Origin: JABAAI01 sp965261955
GTDB taxonomy: Bacteria > Spirochaetota > Leptospiria > Leptospirales > Leptonemataceae
Reading direction: 5' to 3'
NCBI GenBank assembly: GCA_965261955.1
Contig: CBDHEM010000071.1
Span: forward strand, 1-64,000
DNA: 64,000 nucleotides
This document shows positions 46,866-56,546 of the stretch, one piece after another. Position numbers and translations under genes: made by a program. The notes beneath the pieces are model-generated. The model searched no databases. It was given only the letters and a program-made list of their open reading frames with translations, and was not told where the DNA came from. Within the stretch, counting starts at the first letter, position 1; every line of letters starts with the position of its first letter.

Positions 46866-48908
46866 ATGCCAGCTCCTCCCACAATTGATCTAGGTTCTGG
46901 AATAAATACAAAAGATACCATTCAAAAGCTTATGGAAGTAGAGCGTCAGCCTTTACTTCGTTTGGGGCGAGATAATAATCAATATGGTAGAGAGATTGCT
47001 GTTTGGAAGAAGTTACAGGAGCATACAAAGGATCTTTCTGAAAAAAGTCGAGAGTTATATTCCTTTGATAATCCATTTTATAAACGAGTCCTTGTCTCTA
47101 GTAATCCTGATGCCATATTTGGCACGGTTCAAAATGGAGCACAAAGTTCTACTAAAAATATACAAGTAGAACAATTAGCTTCCCATCATGAAATTCACTC
47201 CGATCCTCTTTCTCCAGAAAAGAGCTTACCAGCGGGTAAATTTTCTGTCAAAATGGGTGAAGAAAAAAGAGATATAGAATTTAAGGGGGGGAAGTTAAAT
47301 GAATTACAAGCCATTTTGGCAGAAAAATTGAAAGATTGGATAGATATCTCTGAAATCCAAACAGGCGATAAGAAAAAGGTTCTTAAAATACATTCTCGAA
47401 ATAGTGGTAATATTGGCCGTCTAGAGTTTAAAGATCCCAAAGGAGTTTTAATTGCAGCTAAACTTTTATCAAAGAGGCGCAAACAAGTTAGTCTTAATTT
47501 TAATTCAGAAGAGTTGAGTGGGAGTGGTGAAATTCGTAGTAATCAGAAATTACTCTATAAGGTTGGTAAAGAGGGTAAAAGTCTCGAAATTGAAGGTGGC
47601 AATCTGATTATGGACTTAAAAAAAGTATATAAAGTAAAGCAAGGTTCTTTTCTTAATTTGAGAGTTCATGCCAAAAAGGCATTGGAAAAAACTGAACTTC
47701 CTACGGGACCGCAAGTGACTCAGAAAATTGAAGTAGGCCCAGATATTTCTGTACAAGTCGGTAATGTAAACCTTTCTGGAAAACACATCGTACGAAAACG
47801 CACGGTATCTCTTATGGCCGATGGGGGAGTAGACCTTGGTATTCCAAAGGTGCCGCAAAAAATCACTTTAAGATATAGGCATAAAGATAAAAAAAATAGT
47901 TATACATTTCGCCGTTCTTTTGTGGAAGGAAGTAAAAATAAATGGAAATTACCTCTTTCGCGTTTACCAGACGGCGTAAGTATTGACTCTATAAGTTTTC
48001 GTAGTAGAGGTAAGAGTGAGATAAAAGAACTTTATTTTGAATCGCCACAAGAATTGAATCCCATCAATGAAAGTAAGCCTCCTCAAGATGCTATCATCAA
48101 GATAGATGGTGTACGAGTGCGTTATCCTAAAAATACAGACTTAAAGGAAGTTTTGCCCGGTGCGATTCTTACACTCAAGAAAACGACTACGATAGCAGAA
48201 AAGATTGAAATAAAATCCGATGAAAAAAAAATCAGGAAAAAAATTAAAGAATGGGTGAAATCATATAATATGATGCAGGAATATTTACGTGCGAATATGC
48301 GTGCGGCTTTTAATACCGACATTGAGGCACCAACAAGTCCCGATAGCCCAAGTCGTCGATCGAAAGATCGTGGTGGTGTTTTTGCCACGGATTCGACTGC
48401 ACGTCGTTTAAGGGGTCAAGCTTTTGCTACCATTGCAACAGCCTATCCTATAAAAGAAAATGGTTTTCGTTTGTTAGCAGATATAGGTATTTCCACAGGT
48501 AAAATAGGATCTCGTTGGCAAGATATTCAAGAAGGAAGCCTAAAGATAGAAGATGAAAAACTGAAGGATTCCCTTGGTAAGAATATAGGCGGGGTACAAT
48601 ATCTTTTTGCTTCTGACAACAATGAAGATCGTCGTATTGATAATGGCATTGCCTATAAAATGGAACAAGCGATTAAGCCATACGCCCAAAGTATTCAAGG
48701 TTTGCTTAGCGTTCGTATAGATCTTTTAAAAGATCGCATAACTTCCAATAAAGAGAGAATTTTTCGTCGCGAAGAAGTTTTGACAAGGAAAAAAGAAAAT
48801 TTACGCCATCAATTTGGGCGTATGGAACAAGCTGTGAAACGAAACCGGTCAATGGGGGAATACCTGAAAAGATCAGGCCCAGGAGCAAGATCAGATCAAA
48901 AAAGATAA
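46866..48908 (+). CDS. fliD: Flagellar hook-associated protein 2 (filament cap)
   Basis: 680 residues. The FliD N-terminus is clear: IDLGSGINTKDTIQKLMEVE followed by a coiled segment. The C-terminus returns to a long helical coiled coil (SIQGLLSVRIDLLKDRITSN, FGRMEQAVKRN) after a variable central region; the block FRLLADIGISTG precedes it. FliD caps the growing filament and helps flagellin fold. The central domain is larger than in E. coli FliD. The neighbouring gene at 49180 may be flagellar too. Confidence 0.88.
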   Translation: MPAPPTIDLGSGINTKDTIQKLMEVERQPLLRLGRDNNQYGREIAVWKKLQEHTKDLSEKSRELYSFDNPFYKRVLVSSNPDAIFGTVQNGAQSSTKNIQVEQLASHHEIHSDPLSPEKSLPAGKFSVKMGEEKRDIEFKGGKLNELQAILAEKLKDWIDISEIQTGDKKKVLKIHSRNSGNIGRLEFKDPKGVLIAAKLLSKRRKQVSLNFNSEELSGSGEIRSNQKLLYKVGKEGKSLEIEGGNLIMDLKKVYKVKQGSFLNLRVHAKKALEKTELPTGPQVTQKIEVGPDISVQVGNVNLSGKHIVRKRTVSLMADGGVDLGIPKVPQKITLRYRHKDKKNSYTFRRSFVEGSKNKWKLPLSRLPDGVSIDSISFRSRGKSEIKELYFESPQELNPINESKPPQDAIIKIDGVRVRYPKNTDLKEVLPGAILTLKKTTTIAEKIEIKSDEKKIRKKIKEWVKSYNMMQEYLRANMRAAFNTDIEAPTSPDSPSRRSKDRGGVFATDSTARRLRGQAFATIATAYPIKENGFRLLADIGISTGKIGSRWQDIQEGSLKIEDEKLKDSLGKNIGGVQYLFASDNNEDRRIDNGIAYKMEQAIKPYAQSIQGLLSVRIDLLKDRITSNKERIFRREEVLTRKKENLRHQFGRMEQAVKRNRSMGEYLKRSGPGARSDQKR

Positions 48909-49179
48909 AGAAGCTCTATATTTCGTTTGGAGTAGTACAAATCAATGCACCGTAGTTATTGTCATATCTTACATTTTTCTGAATAAAGATATATAGCTAT
49001 AATTTCCCAATACTCTTTTCGGAATGGCATTTTTTAGAGATTGTTTTCTTGAAAAATATGTAACTATACATAAATAATTGTTAATGGTTTTTTTTATTTT
49101 CCCGAAGTATATGGTGGTGTATGGTAAAAAATACGAACTGTTCTCGTCATAAACTCATACAAAGGAAGTAATAGATCAC
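48909..49179. other. Intergenic region between fliD and the next gene
   Basis: AT-rich spacer of 271 bases; it probably holds the promoter of the 49180 gene. No hairpin or known repeat seen. Confidence 0.3.
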
Positions 49180-50361
49180 ATGAAAATAACCAAAGAAACC
49201 ACGCTAATATATGTCAATGACCAAAGACTAGATGTGCGCATCACAGAAGGGGAAGGCTTACAAGAAATATATAAATCATTTCAAGATTGGATTTCTGAAA
49301 ATAATTCTTATATATTGGGTATGCGAGTGAATGATGAAGAAGTTAGCTTGAACTCCCTCGATAAGGTGGTTGATAAGGAACTCAAGAGGATAGATTTTTA
49401 CGTTGGCAATGAGCTTGATATGCTACTTTCTTCTTTGGGAGAATTAGATTTGTATGTTGATCAGGTGGGTAGTGCTTTATATGAGCAAGAAGAAGTAGGT
49501 AAAAAAGAACAAGTAGATCTGAAAGAAGGCATCAAGTGGGTTCGTGAGATACTGAAGTCATTCTCTGCTATACTTAGGGTTGATTATGTTTCCAAATCTG
49601 AAAAAAATCCGAAATTGGAAGGTTCTATACATGAAAATGTTCCTCACATACTGGAAAGTCTAGATGAATGTATTGATCGTTTTTCTTCGTCTCATGGTCG
49701 TTCCGAAATTGAGGAGTTCCTTCAAGATTTGCGTGACTTTAAGTTTTTTATTATGCGTCTAGATATGCAATTACGAGGTATGGGGGCAGACCCAAATGAA
49801 CTAATTAGTATTGTAGAGGGGTTTGATAATAACATTCCTAAACTAAAGTTGGAATTGACTACTATAAACACTGATTTTCAAAAAGGAAAAGATGGAAATG
49901 CATTACAGGCTTTAGAAAAAATTATAAACCAGTTAAACTTATGTATTACAGCTTTGTATGCCATAGATTTTCGTACACAGGAAATGGGTAAAAGCAAGCT
50001 TACTGATATTATGATTGATTCGATAAGTTTTTATAGTGCCGCTGGTGATTTAACAAGCCTATTACATGAATTATCAGATGCGTTAGAAAAAGGAGACATC
50101 GTATCTTTGGGTGATATATTAGAATACGAGCTTACTGATAAATTAGATATACTAAAGCCTTACCTGAAAATGATCTGTGACTATTGGCAAGGTAAACTGT
50201 CTGGTAAACTGTCTGGCAAACTGTCTGCTAAACTGTCTGACTCTGACGATAAGTATAAAACACAGAAAGAACCCTCTCCCCAGAATAGTAGCCAGTCTAC
50301 TTTGACTTATGGGACTGTTACAAAAAGTAAGAAAAATAAACCAAATACCGTAGAACGTTGA
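49180..50361 (+). CDS. Conserved-looking hypothetical protein downstream of fliD
   Basis: 393 residues, not recognised. The start MKITKETTLIYVNDQRLDVR forms a beta-rich N-terminal module; the rest is mostly helical (ALEKIINQLNLCITALYAID). No signal peptide or membrane helix. Near the C-terminus is GKLSGKLSGKLSAKLSD, four in-frame 12-bp repeats. The last 17 or so residues (YGTVTKSKKNKPNTVER) and the stop codon are encoded by the left end of a small inverted-repeat element, so the original C-terminus has been replaced. A flagellar role is suggested only by position. Confidence 0.6.
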   Translation: MKITKETTLIYVNDQRLDVRITEGEGLQEIYKSFQDWISENNSYILGMRVNDEEVSLNSLDKVVDKELKRIDFYVGNELDMLLSSLGELDLYVDQVGSALYEQEEVGKKEQVDLKEGIKWVREILKSFSAILRVDYVSKSEKNPKLEGSIHENVPHILESLDECIDRFSSSHGRSEIEEFLQDLRDFKFFIMRLDMQLRGMGADPNELISIVEGFDNNIPKLKLELTTINTDFQKGKDGNALQALEKIINQLNLCITALYAIDFRTQEMGKSKLTDIMIDSISFYSAAGDLTSLLHELSDALEKGDIVSLGDILEYELTDKLDILKPYLKMICDYWQGKLSGKLSGKLSAKLSDSDDKYKTQKEPSPQNSSQSTLTYGTVTKSKKNKPNTVER

Positions 50362-50385
50362 TTTAAGACTATCGCTTTATCCCCG
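50311..50385 (+). mobile_element. Small inverted-repeat element end inside a coding region
   Basis: GGGACTGTTACAAAAAGTAAG and AAAAATAAACC match the arm of copy D, followed by GTTGATTTAAGAC as in the family core. The right end is not recognisable. It overlaps the last 51 bases of the 49180 gene. Confidence 0.6.
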
Positions 50386-50462
50386 GGCCACTAAAACTGA
50401 ACAGTTTTTTTTATATTTTTTATTATTCTTCCTCATATTTTTGCGGTGCAATTCACTGAGCT

Positions 50463-50492
50463 TGCCCCACAAAAAGTGGGCATTGTTTTTTG
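50463..50492 (+). terminator. Rho-independent terminator for the 49180 gene
   Basis: TGCCCCAC-AAAAA-GTGGGCA with one bulged base, followed by TTGTTTTTT. It lies 100 bp after the stop and faces the convergent thiE gene end. Confidence 0.6.
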
Positions 50493-50552
50493 ATATGATC
50501 CATATTTTCATACAACAACCCATCAATGGATTATCAATGGATTATCAATGGA

Positions 50553-51350
50553 TTATAATTCGAAAGCTGTAAATGATTTTATGATTGCATATATACTCGT
50601 TTTTTCTTTAGCAGCTTGGATAGTGGCAATAGCTGATGAGGCGTATAATTTCTCAGAGGAACACAATAACTTTTGAGTGAGGGAAACAATTGTATTTTTC
50701 TGGATACCACCAATAAAAACAAAGCTTATATCCGTCTCTTTATTTTGTATCGCAGAGCACATAACTTGAAGGGAAGCAGTGAAAATTTTTTTATCTAAAG
50801 GAAGAAGTATCTTTTTGTTTTTGGATGGTGTAATAAAACAGGGGCCTAGAGCAATATAGGATAAATTGATACTCATTTGTAGAGCATTTTGTATTTGTTT
50901 GGCATTATGAGTAGAAAGACCTATCACAAAATTTTTATTTTGAAGACTTATGATTTGAAGTTTTTCCTGGATTGTTTTTGATAATTTTGCATAGTCTTTT
51001 TGGCCGATATGTAATCCAGAAAAAATATTTCTATATTCGATAGCAGCACAAACAAAGTCATTGGCTATGATTTTCATATTTGGCTTGTATTTATGTAGTT
51101 TTTGAGCTAATTTTATATATTTTTCTTCTTGTACATCTTTTGCACGGAGTTGGTAGTAATTGATACCACACTCAGCCCACATATCTAGGCACTTTTTCAA
51201 TTCTGATATTTTATTAGAATATTCTATATTCAGAATAGGATAAAAACGATTTTTCCCTGGGAAAAAAGGGATGGTCATAAAAATACTACTGATGCCACTA
51301 AAAATATAAATGAGGTGAATTCCTTTACAAAGAAAAAACCTTTTCAACAA
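50553..51350 (-). CDS. thiE: Thiamine phosphate synthase (ThiE-like)
   Basis: The TIM-barrel blocks of ThiE are present: YYQLRAKD (phosphate/pyrimidine binding), KIIANDFVCAA, GLHIGQKD, IGLSTHN, YIALGPCFITPSK and a final VFIGGI with a Ser-rich turn (ASSAIA). It joins the thiazole and pyrimidine moieties to thiamine phosphate. The likely start is the Met at 51278 (MTIPFFPGKNRFYPIL), as the first 24 residues are a hydrophobic stretch not expected in ThiE. The family residues differ at several places, so the annotation is a little less certain. It follows thiS on the same strand. Confidence 0.75.
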   Translation of the reverse strand: MLKRFFLCKGIHLIYIFSGISSIFMTIPFFPGKNRFYPILNIEYSNKISELKKCLDMWAECGINYYQLRAKDVQEEKYIKLAQKLHKYKPNMKIIANDFVCAAIEYRNIFSGLHIGQKDYAKLSKTIQEKLQIISLQNKNFVIGLSTHNAKQIQNALQMSINLSYIALGPCFITPSKNKKILLPLDKKIFTASLQVMCSAIQNKETDISFVFIGGIQKNTIVSLTQKLLCSSEKLYASSAIATIQAAKEKTSIYAIIKSFTAFEL

Positions 51351-51392
51351 GTTTTTTCAGATAAGTAAAAGAAAGTCACGAACCAGTATAGG

Positions 51393-51608
51393 CTAACCAC
51401 CGCCAACAAAGTGAATAATTTCTATTTCATCCTCATTCTCTATAAAGATATTTTTCCATTTTTTACGTTGAGTCACATCACCGTTCCTTTGGACTGCAAT
51501 CGTTTCTGGTCGTAAATTATAATGAAGTACAAGATCATAAAGAGAGAAAGTGTTCTTTCTGTTTGAGAAGTCGACAACATCACCATTTACTTTTATTTTC
51601 TTTCCCAT
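51393..51608 (-). CDS. thiS: Sulfur carrier protein ThiS
   Basis: 71 residues with the beta-grasp pattern and the essential C-terminal Gly-Gly (EIEIIHFVGGG). ThiS carries sulfur as a thiocarboxylate for thiazole formation by ThiG. The middle segment PETIAVQRNGDVTQRKKW matches the family (I-A-V-x-x-N-x-x-x-x-x-x-x-W). It lies in a minus-strand run with thiE; thiG, thiF and thiH are not in the window. Confidence 0.85.
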   Translation of the reverse strand: MGKKIKVNGDVVDFSNRKNTFSLYDLVLHYNLRPETIAVQRNGDVTQRKKWKNIFIENEDEIEIIHFVGGG

Positions 51609-51644
51609 TTCTGATGGACTGAATAAGTCAGAGTATGATGGGCA

Positions 51645-52475
51645 CTACTTATAAAATATACTAGTGATATAGTAGCCTAGTATTAAGACAAACAAGAAAG
51701 ATTGAACTACAGCCTTTCTGACTGCAATGCCAACTCCGATTGCTCCTCCGCTAGCACTAAGGCCCTGATAGCAAGCAATCGTTGAAATTGTCATTCCAAA
51801 AACAGTTGCCTTAAACTGTCCTATCCAAACATCTTTCAATCCTTCGGAGGTACGAAGTACCGCATCTATTGAAGTTATGTATTTATAAAACTCTACACCC
51901 AGCTGTGTCTTAGCAATGAGACCTCCTCCCATTACACCAACAAGAACAGAGTAGGCAGATAGTATAGGTACCATTATTGTGAAGCCGACAATACGTGGAA
52001 GTACAAGGTAACGAACGGGATCAATTGACATGACTTCAAGAGCATCAATTTCTTCAGAGACGGTCATTGTCCCAATTTCAGCCGCCATAGCCGATCCTAC
52101 TGCTGCAGCTAAAATAAGGGCTGTCATAAATGGTGCAAATTCACGCGTCAGAGTAACTATAATGATTTGTCCAATTAAGTCCTGTTGGCCAAAATTCTTT
52201 AAAGCCAAACCAGTTTGTAGACTAATAATCATCCCAGAGAAGGCCGCAACTATGCTCACAACAAAAAGGCTGGAAACTCCAGTTAGGTACATTTGTTGTA
52301 GTAAGTCATGACGACGAAACCATAACCAAGGTATTTCTAAGATAGTAGAGTAGAGTAGGAATAGGCCTTCCCCCGTTTTTTTGACAATGTCTACCCCAGC
52401 AATCAGAGAACCTTTCAAGAAAGGTATGTTCTCAAAAAGAAAAGCAAGCAGATTAGAAAAGTAGTATTTTATCAT
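51645..52475 (-). CDS. mlaE: MlaE family ABC transporter permease
   Basis: 276 residues. The permease core shows MSSLFVVSIVAAFSGMIISLQ-like helices, FAPFMTALILAAAVGSAMAAE, EEIDALEVMSIDPVRYLVLPR (the MlaE signature) and a final AVRKAVVQSFLFVLILGYYI. MlaE moves phospholipids between outer and inner membranes with MlaF, B and D. The start overlaps the stop region of the upstream gene by 4 bp, so the two are translationally coupled; mlaF and mlaD are not in the window. Confidence 0.9.
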   Translation of the reverse strand: MIKYYFSNLLAFLFENIPFLKGSLIAGVDIVKKTGEGLFLLYSTILEIPWLWFRRHDLLQQMYLTGVSSLFVVSIVAAFSGMIISLQTGLALKNFGQQDLIGQIIIVTLTREFAPFMTALILAAAVGSAMAAEIGTMTVSEEIDALEVMSIDPVRYLVLPRIVGFTIMVPILSAYSVLVGVMGGGLIAKTQLGVEFYKYITSIDAVLRTSEGLKDVWIGQFKATVFGMTISTIACYQGLSASGGAIGVGIAVRKAVVQSFLFVLILGYYITSIFYK

Positions 52476-53938
52476 AGTTCGTCTACATCATCAGGTTTTG
52501 AAATATCAAACCACAAAAATTCAAATGCCCAATCTGCTTTTTTCTCTCTTGTTTCGTAACGATGAATTCCTAGTAGACCCCCCAAAATTTCGAAAGACCA
52601 ATGTCTCTCTTCATTATGCCACTCCAGACCTGCTAAAAAATAATGACTTTCGCTTTCATTCCAGTATTGTGAATACAGGCGTAAAAGAAAAGAAATATAT
52701 TGATCTCCATTTTCATGTTGGCGGTACTCTACGATAGAGTATAATGGACCCCAAACCTTATCAAATTGGTCTGATCGGAGTGGCCATAGGGCTAGAGAAC
52801 TAAACTCTATCCTGCCATTGTTACTTTCAACGTATTTAAAGAAAGGCCAAAATTTTATATAACTCTCTTCTTCTCGTTCTTTATGATAATAGCGTTTCAA
52901 ATCCAAATAGAAGGGAATAAAAAAGTGATAGTCTGAATCAAATATGGAAGAATAGGTTTCAAGATGTGCATATAGAGGAGTTATAAAAGTCGCTTCTTTA
53001 TAAAACGGACTGCGTTCGCCTCCATCAAGCTCACCAAAGCGATAATGCCCATAAAAGGGGAAAAGCACGAGCTTTTCTATTCCCGGGTCCTTACTCTTAT
53101 GATATTGGAAAAGCGAAAAAAGAAAAGTATAGCTTTCTTCTTCTTTTACATTATCTCTTCCGTAAGAAGCTAAACCTCCAAAAAAAGGAAGCCATAAAAA
53201 TGTCCAAGCAAACAAGTTATCATTATCCGACCACTTATAACCGAAAAGGGGGAAAGATGTGAAATAGTGACGAGGCTCTTTTTTATCTAGTCCGAGAGAA
53301 CCCCATTGAAGGAGAGGCCATAAAAGAGATGTCCGCTTATATTTATTTTTACGCTCTTTTGAGGAATATAAAAATAAAATACGAAATTCGCTTTTTTTTT
53401 CATTGTTTCCATAGAGAGTCAAAGGCCAAATGAAGCTATAGGCCGTATAATCCTTATATGTCCAGCTGGTGTATAGAGGGAAAAGAACGTAGCTTAGCTC
53501 ATCTTCACCAAAAAAATCTTTTATAGTTCCATATAGGGGAAAAACACCAAAATAACTTTCCTTTTCATTATCTCCGCTCCCAATTGTTGTGAACGGGGGT
53601 ATAAGTATATCTGAATCAGAACCAGTATCCACATGATAGAAATCATCCCCAGAAAGGAGATAGAGCAAACTCCACCTCCTCCAGTAGTTTGTACCATGGG
53701 AAAAAAAAACAGGATACAATATATAACTATGATCATAGGCTTTTTCAAAGTTTTCATATTGGCCGTAGAGAGGATGTATATGAAACTCCTCTTGCCCCGG
53801 ACTATTTGTACTTTCCAAAAGAAAGATAAACTGCCAGTAGTTTCTGGGTAAATCCCCTTCCACTTCAGTTGGGAAACGAGCCGATAGTTCTATGGGTAAA
53901 AACAGAAGCAGAAAAATAAATAAAAAAATGGACCTCAT
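52472..53938 (-). CDS. Exported protein with W-P-L/F-P-L-Y-G repeats, unknown function
   Basis: 488 residues. The signal peptide is MRSIFLFIFLLLFLPIELSA. The mature protein is made of repeated strand pairs with aromatic spacing: FPLYGTIKD, WPLTLYGNNEKKSEFRILFL, WPLLQWGSLG, FPLFGYKWSD, FPFYGHYRFGEL, WPFFKYV, WPLRSDQFD. The regular alternation suggests an outer-membrane barrel or a beta-rich surface protein. It overlaps mlaE, so a role in envelope lipid transport is possible but unproven. Confidence 0.6.
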   Translation of the reverse strand: MRSIFLFIFLLLFLPIELSARFPTEVEGDLPRNYWQFIFLLESTNSPGQEEFHIHPLYGQYENFEKAYDHSYILYPVFFSHGTNYWRRWSLLYLLSGDDFYHVDTGSDSDILIPPFTTIGSGDNEKESYFGVFPLYGTIKDFFGEDELSYVLFPLYTSWTYKDYTAYSFIWPLTLYGNNEKKSEFRILFLYSSKERKNKYKRTSLLWPLLQWGSLGLDKKEPRHYFTSFPLFGYKWSDNDNLFAWTFLWLPFFGGLASYGRDNVKEEESYTFLFSLFQYHKSKDPGIEKLVLFPFYGHYRFGELDGGERSPFYKEATFITPLYAHLETYSSIFDSDYHFFIPFYLDLKRYYHKEREEESYIKFWPFFKYVESNNGRIEFSSLALWPLRSDQFDKVWGPLYSIVEYRQHENGDQYISFLLRLYSQYWNESESHYFLAGLEWHNEERHWSFEILGGLLGIHRYETREKKADWAFEFLWFDISKPDDVDEL

Positions 53939-53999
53939 CGTTTCTAAATCAACAAATTATAAGAGGGTGATTATAAAGCCATTCACTATTACATCAAGT

Positions 54000-54284
54000 T
54001 TATTGAAATAATCGGCTTTGTTGGAGGCTTCCCTCTTCAACTTGTTCTAACTGGATTGAACTCTTTTGTATTTCACCATTTTTATTTTTTTCAATAAACT
54101 CCAGTTTACGTTCAGCTACTTGAAGCATACTTTTGCACAACTTTCCCAGTTGCATGCCTTTTTCATAAGCTTGAATAGATTCTGTAAGACTGAGCGAGCC
54201 TCTCTCTAACTGCCGAGTGATTTCTTCTAGCTCCTGAATGGCATCTTCAAAACTAGGTTCTTTTGCTTTTGGAGGCATGTACAA
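54000..54284 (-). CDS. xseB: Exodeoxyribonuclease VII small subunit
   Basis: 94 residues with the XseB pattern SFEDAIQELEEITRQLERGS then LSLTESIQAYEKGMQL and a helix to the C-terminus (ERKLEFIEKNKNGE). XseB forms the helical bundle of ExoVII with XseA. The upstream xseA is not present. The gene leads the minus-strand group that continues with the exported protein 62 bp later. Confidence 0.88.
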   Translation of the reverse strand: MYMPPKAKEPSFEDAIQELEEITRQLERGSLSLTESIQAYEKGMQLGKLCKSMLQVAERKLEFIEKNKNGEIQKSSIQLEQVEEGSLQQSRLFQ

Positions 54285-54354
54285 ACCACTTGTCTTGCGA
54301 TCATTTTAGCAAGCAATCAGATTTTCTTAAGTTTTTTTCTTAAGTTTTTACAGA

Positions 54355-54464
54355 GGGACTTTGTTGCGAACTGTAAAGAATTGCAAATAGAGCGTTGTGA
54401 ATCACCGATTTAAGGCATTTTAGAAGGTTAACTTCCTGTTTTTTTGTATTTCATAGTAGTCCCC
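54355..54464 (+). mobile_element. Small inverted-repeat element, copy F
   Basis: GGGACTTTGTTGCGAACTGT at the left, ATCACCGATTTAAGGCATTT in the middle, TTTGTATTTCATAGTAGTCCCC at the right. It lies between the divergent genes xseB and fliO. Confidence 0.75.
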
Positions 54465-54555
54465 ACAGTCTTAAAGAAAAGAAGAAATAAAATGAATTTG
54501 CCTTGTACTTTCTATCAGGGGATTTTTTATTGGTAACGATAGGAGATGTTTAAAA

Positions 54556-55572
54556 ATGGTATTTGTTTTGTATAAAAATCGGAAACGTTATTATAGTATT
54601 TTAAGTTTGTTTATAATCTTTGTACATATGCTTGTTTTTCCTATAGGTGCAGAAAACAAGAACAAAGATAGAGTTTCTAGAAATTTGGAGGCAATCAACC
54701 AAACTTGGTTAACAGAAATACGAAATCGTTCAGCCCAAAGTCGTCTTTCAGATAATCGTCCTGAGCATAACACTGCTTCTTCTTCTGACCTAGCTCCCTC
54801 AGTCAGTACTCTAAATAAAGCCATTCCTGCTGTCAAAAAAGAAATGGTAAATAAAAGCTTTCCTAAGCAAAAAAAAGCACAAACAAAAGTAATGAGAGAG
54901 AAAGAAGTAACTTCAATTTCTCCCGGTATAGGCCGTTTGAATCAGGAGAGAAGTGGAGTTGAAGAAAAAATAGCTAGTGATGATAATGCTCCCAGTTTTT
55001 TTTCTGCTATTTTGCGCCTTGGAGCGGTTCTTTTTATTTTATTTCTTGTTTTCTATTTTGGTGTTCGCTTCTTTCGTTTTAATAAGAAAGGGACTTTTCG
55101 AAGGGGAGATGAGCTTGTCCAAGTGCTAGTTAGCATTCCTCTTTTACAAGGCAAATTTATACAAGTTGTTGATGTGGCTAGTCAGTTGCTTGTGCTTGGA
55201 ATTTCTGATGCAGGGGTACAGTTGCTTACAAACTTACAGGAAGGAGTTCCCGCTGATAGAATACGCCTTTGGCAATCTCGACAAAAATCAGAAGATGTAG
55301 AAAGTATTGATTTTATGGATAGGCTCACAGGGATACTTAAAGGCAGTGATTTTAAATTTTGGAATGAAAAGAAAAAAGAAAATTTAACTGGGAATAAGTT
55401 TAAAAATGTTCTCACACAATTTACTTCTATAGGAGAAGAAGGAACAAATGGTTCTGAACGCACGAGCATTCAAAAGCTACTGAGAGAGCAGAAAAGGCAA
55501 CTCAGTAGAGAAAAGGATGAATATTCCATTCAAGTCAAGAAAAAAACGGATACCTATTCTAACTTAAGATAG
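54556..55572 (+). CDS. fliO: FliO/FliZ family flagellar biosynthesis protein
   Basis: 338 residues. The N-terminal hydrophobic segment is a signal peptide or anchor (SILSLFIIFVHMLVFPIGA). A long low-complexity linker precedes a second membrane helix at about 150-172 (AILRLGAVLFILFLVFYFGV). The FliO cytoplasmic domain follows: VQVLVSIPLLQGKFIQVVDV then LLVLGISDAGVQLLTNL. FliO assists assembly of the flagellar type III export gate (FliP). It is much longer than E. coli FliO because of the linker and C-terminal tail. The 3' end overlaps the convergent peptidase gene by 19 bp. Confidence 0.8.
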   Translation: MVFVLYKNRKRYYSILSLFIIFVHMLVFPIGAENKNKDRVSRNLEAINQTWLTEIRNRSAQSRLSDNRPEHNTASSSDLAPSVSTLNKAIPAVKKEMVNKSFPKQKKAQTKVMREKEVTSISPGIGRLNQERSGVEEKIASDDNAPSFFSAILRLGAVLFILFLVFYFGVRFFRFNKKGTFRRGDELVQVLVSIPLLQGKFIQVVDVASQLLVLGISDAGVQLLTNLQEGVPADRIRLWQSRQKSEDVESIDFMDRLTGILKGSDFKFWNEKKKENLTGNKFKNVLTQFTSIGEEGTNGSERTSIQKLLREQKRQLSREKDEYSIQVKKKTDTYSNLR

Positions 55573-56546
55573 GGGAGTGGATTTGAAGGTTTATCTAGAC
55601 CGATTTGAATTTCGTAATGCAGATGGTCCCCTGTTGACCGACCGGTACGCCCGACGTATCCGATCACTTCACCTTTTTCTATGTAATCCCCTTCTTTAGC
55701 AACCACAGATTGGCAGTGTGCATAAAGACTAGTAAAGCCGAAACCATGATGTAAGCGGACAAATTTTCCGTAGCCACTTTTTACTTGATCAACAACTCGA
55801 ATGGCAATTCCAGGGGCTGTTGCAATAATTGGAGTTCCTTCCAGATACGCAAAGTCAATGCCAGAATGGAATTCACCGCCCGGTCCCAGTGGATTCTTTC
55901 GATTTCCATACAGCGATGTCACATTACCAACTCCTCCCAGAAGGGCCCAGCCCCTTGGAGTGATATGATATAACATCATACGACTCCATATAGGGCGAAA
56001 AATAAAAGGTATTTGGCGAGAAATGATATCTTTCATCTTTTCTTTAAGGGGTAAAAGGAATTCTAATTCATAATGAGAACGATATATGCCGGGTTTTAGA
56101 AACATACTATTTTTCGTTTCTTTTTCCTTCATACGAGTAGAATTATTTTTTTTGAGTAGTGTCTCCAAACTATATTTTTTTTGTGAAGAAAATTCATTAT
56201 GGAAATATTGGAGTTGTGTTTGTACTATATCAATTAATCTCTTTTTTTCTATAGTGAGTTTTATTGAGAGGTTTATCAGACGGTGTCGAGTCTCTATTTG
56301 ATAAGTATAATCATCCCCATTCAGATGGCTTTGAACATAGAGTATTGCAGAAAGTGCTGGTAACGAAATCAATGAAAGTCCTAAAAAAATTAAAATAAGA
56401 TTATTAATTAAAATTTTTTTTGGTTCGGATTGAGCATTATCTGAAAAAATAAGTATGGAAATACTTCCCCAGAATTTTTGATTGCTTTTTGTTGTACTTT
56501 GACGTCGTTTATATACAAAATAGAGAAGGTGGTTTTTCCAAGTCAT
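55554..56546 (-). CDS. M23 family metallopeptidase
   Basis: 330 residues. An N-terminal membrane segment (LILIFLGLSLISLPALSAIL) anchors a coiled region, and the LytM domain lies at about 215-325. Zinc ligands: His and Asp in FHSGIDFA, and His in HLHYEIQ, with YAHC before them. These enzymes cut peptidoglycan cross-links or act as non-catalytic activators; here all ligands are present. It is convergent with fliO and alone in its transcription unit. Confidence 0.88.
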   Translation of the reverse strand: MTWKNHLLYFVYKRRQSTTKSNQKFWGSISILIFSDNAQSEPKKILINNLILIFLGLSLISLPALSAILYVQSHLNGDDYTYQIETRHRLINLSIKLTIEKKRLIDIVQTQLQYFHNEFSSQKKYSLETLLKKNNSTRMKEKETKNSMFLKPGIYRSHYELEFLLPLKEKMKDIISRQIPFIFRPIWSRMMLYHITPRGWALLGGVGNVTSLYGNRKNPLGPGGEFHSGIDFAYLEGTPIIATAPGIAIRVVDQVKSGYGKFVRLHHGFGFTSLYAHCQSVVAKEGDYIEKGEVIGYVGRTGRSTGDHLHYEIQIGLDKPSNPLPYLKLE

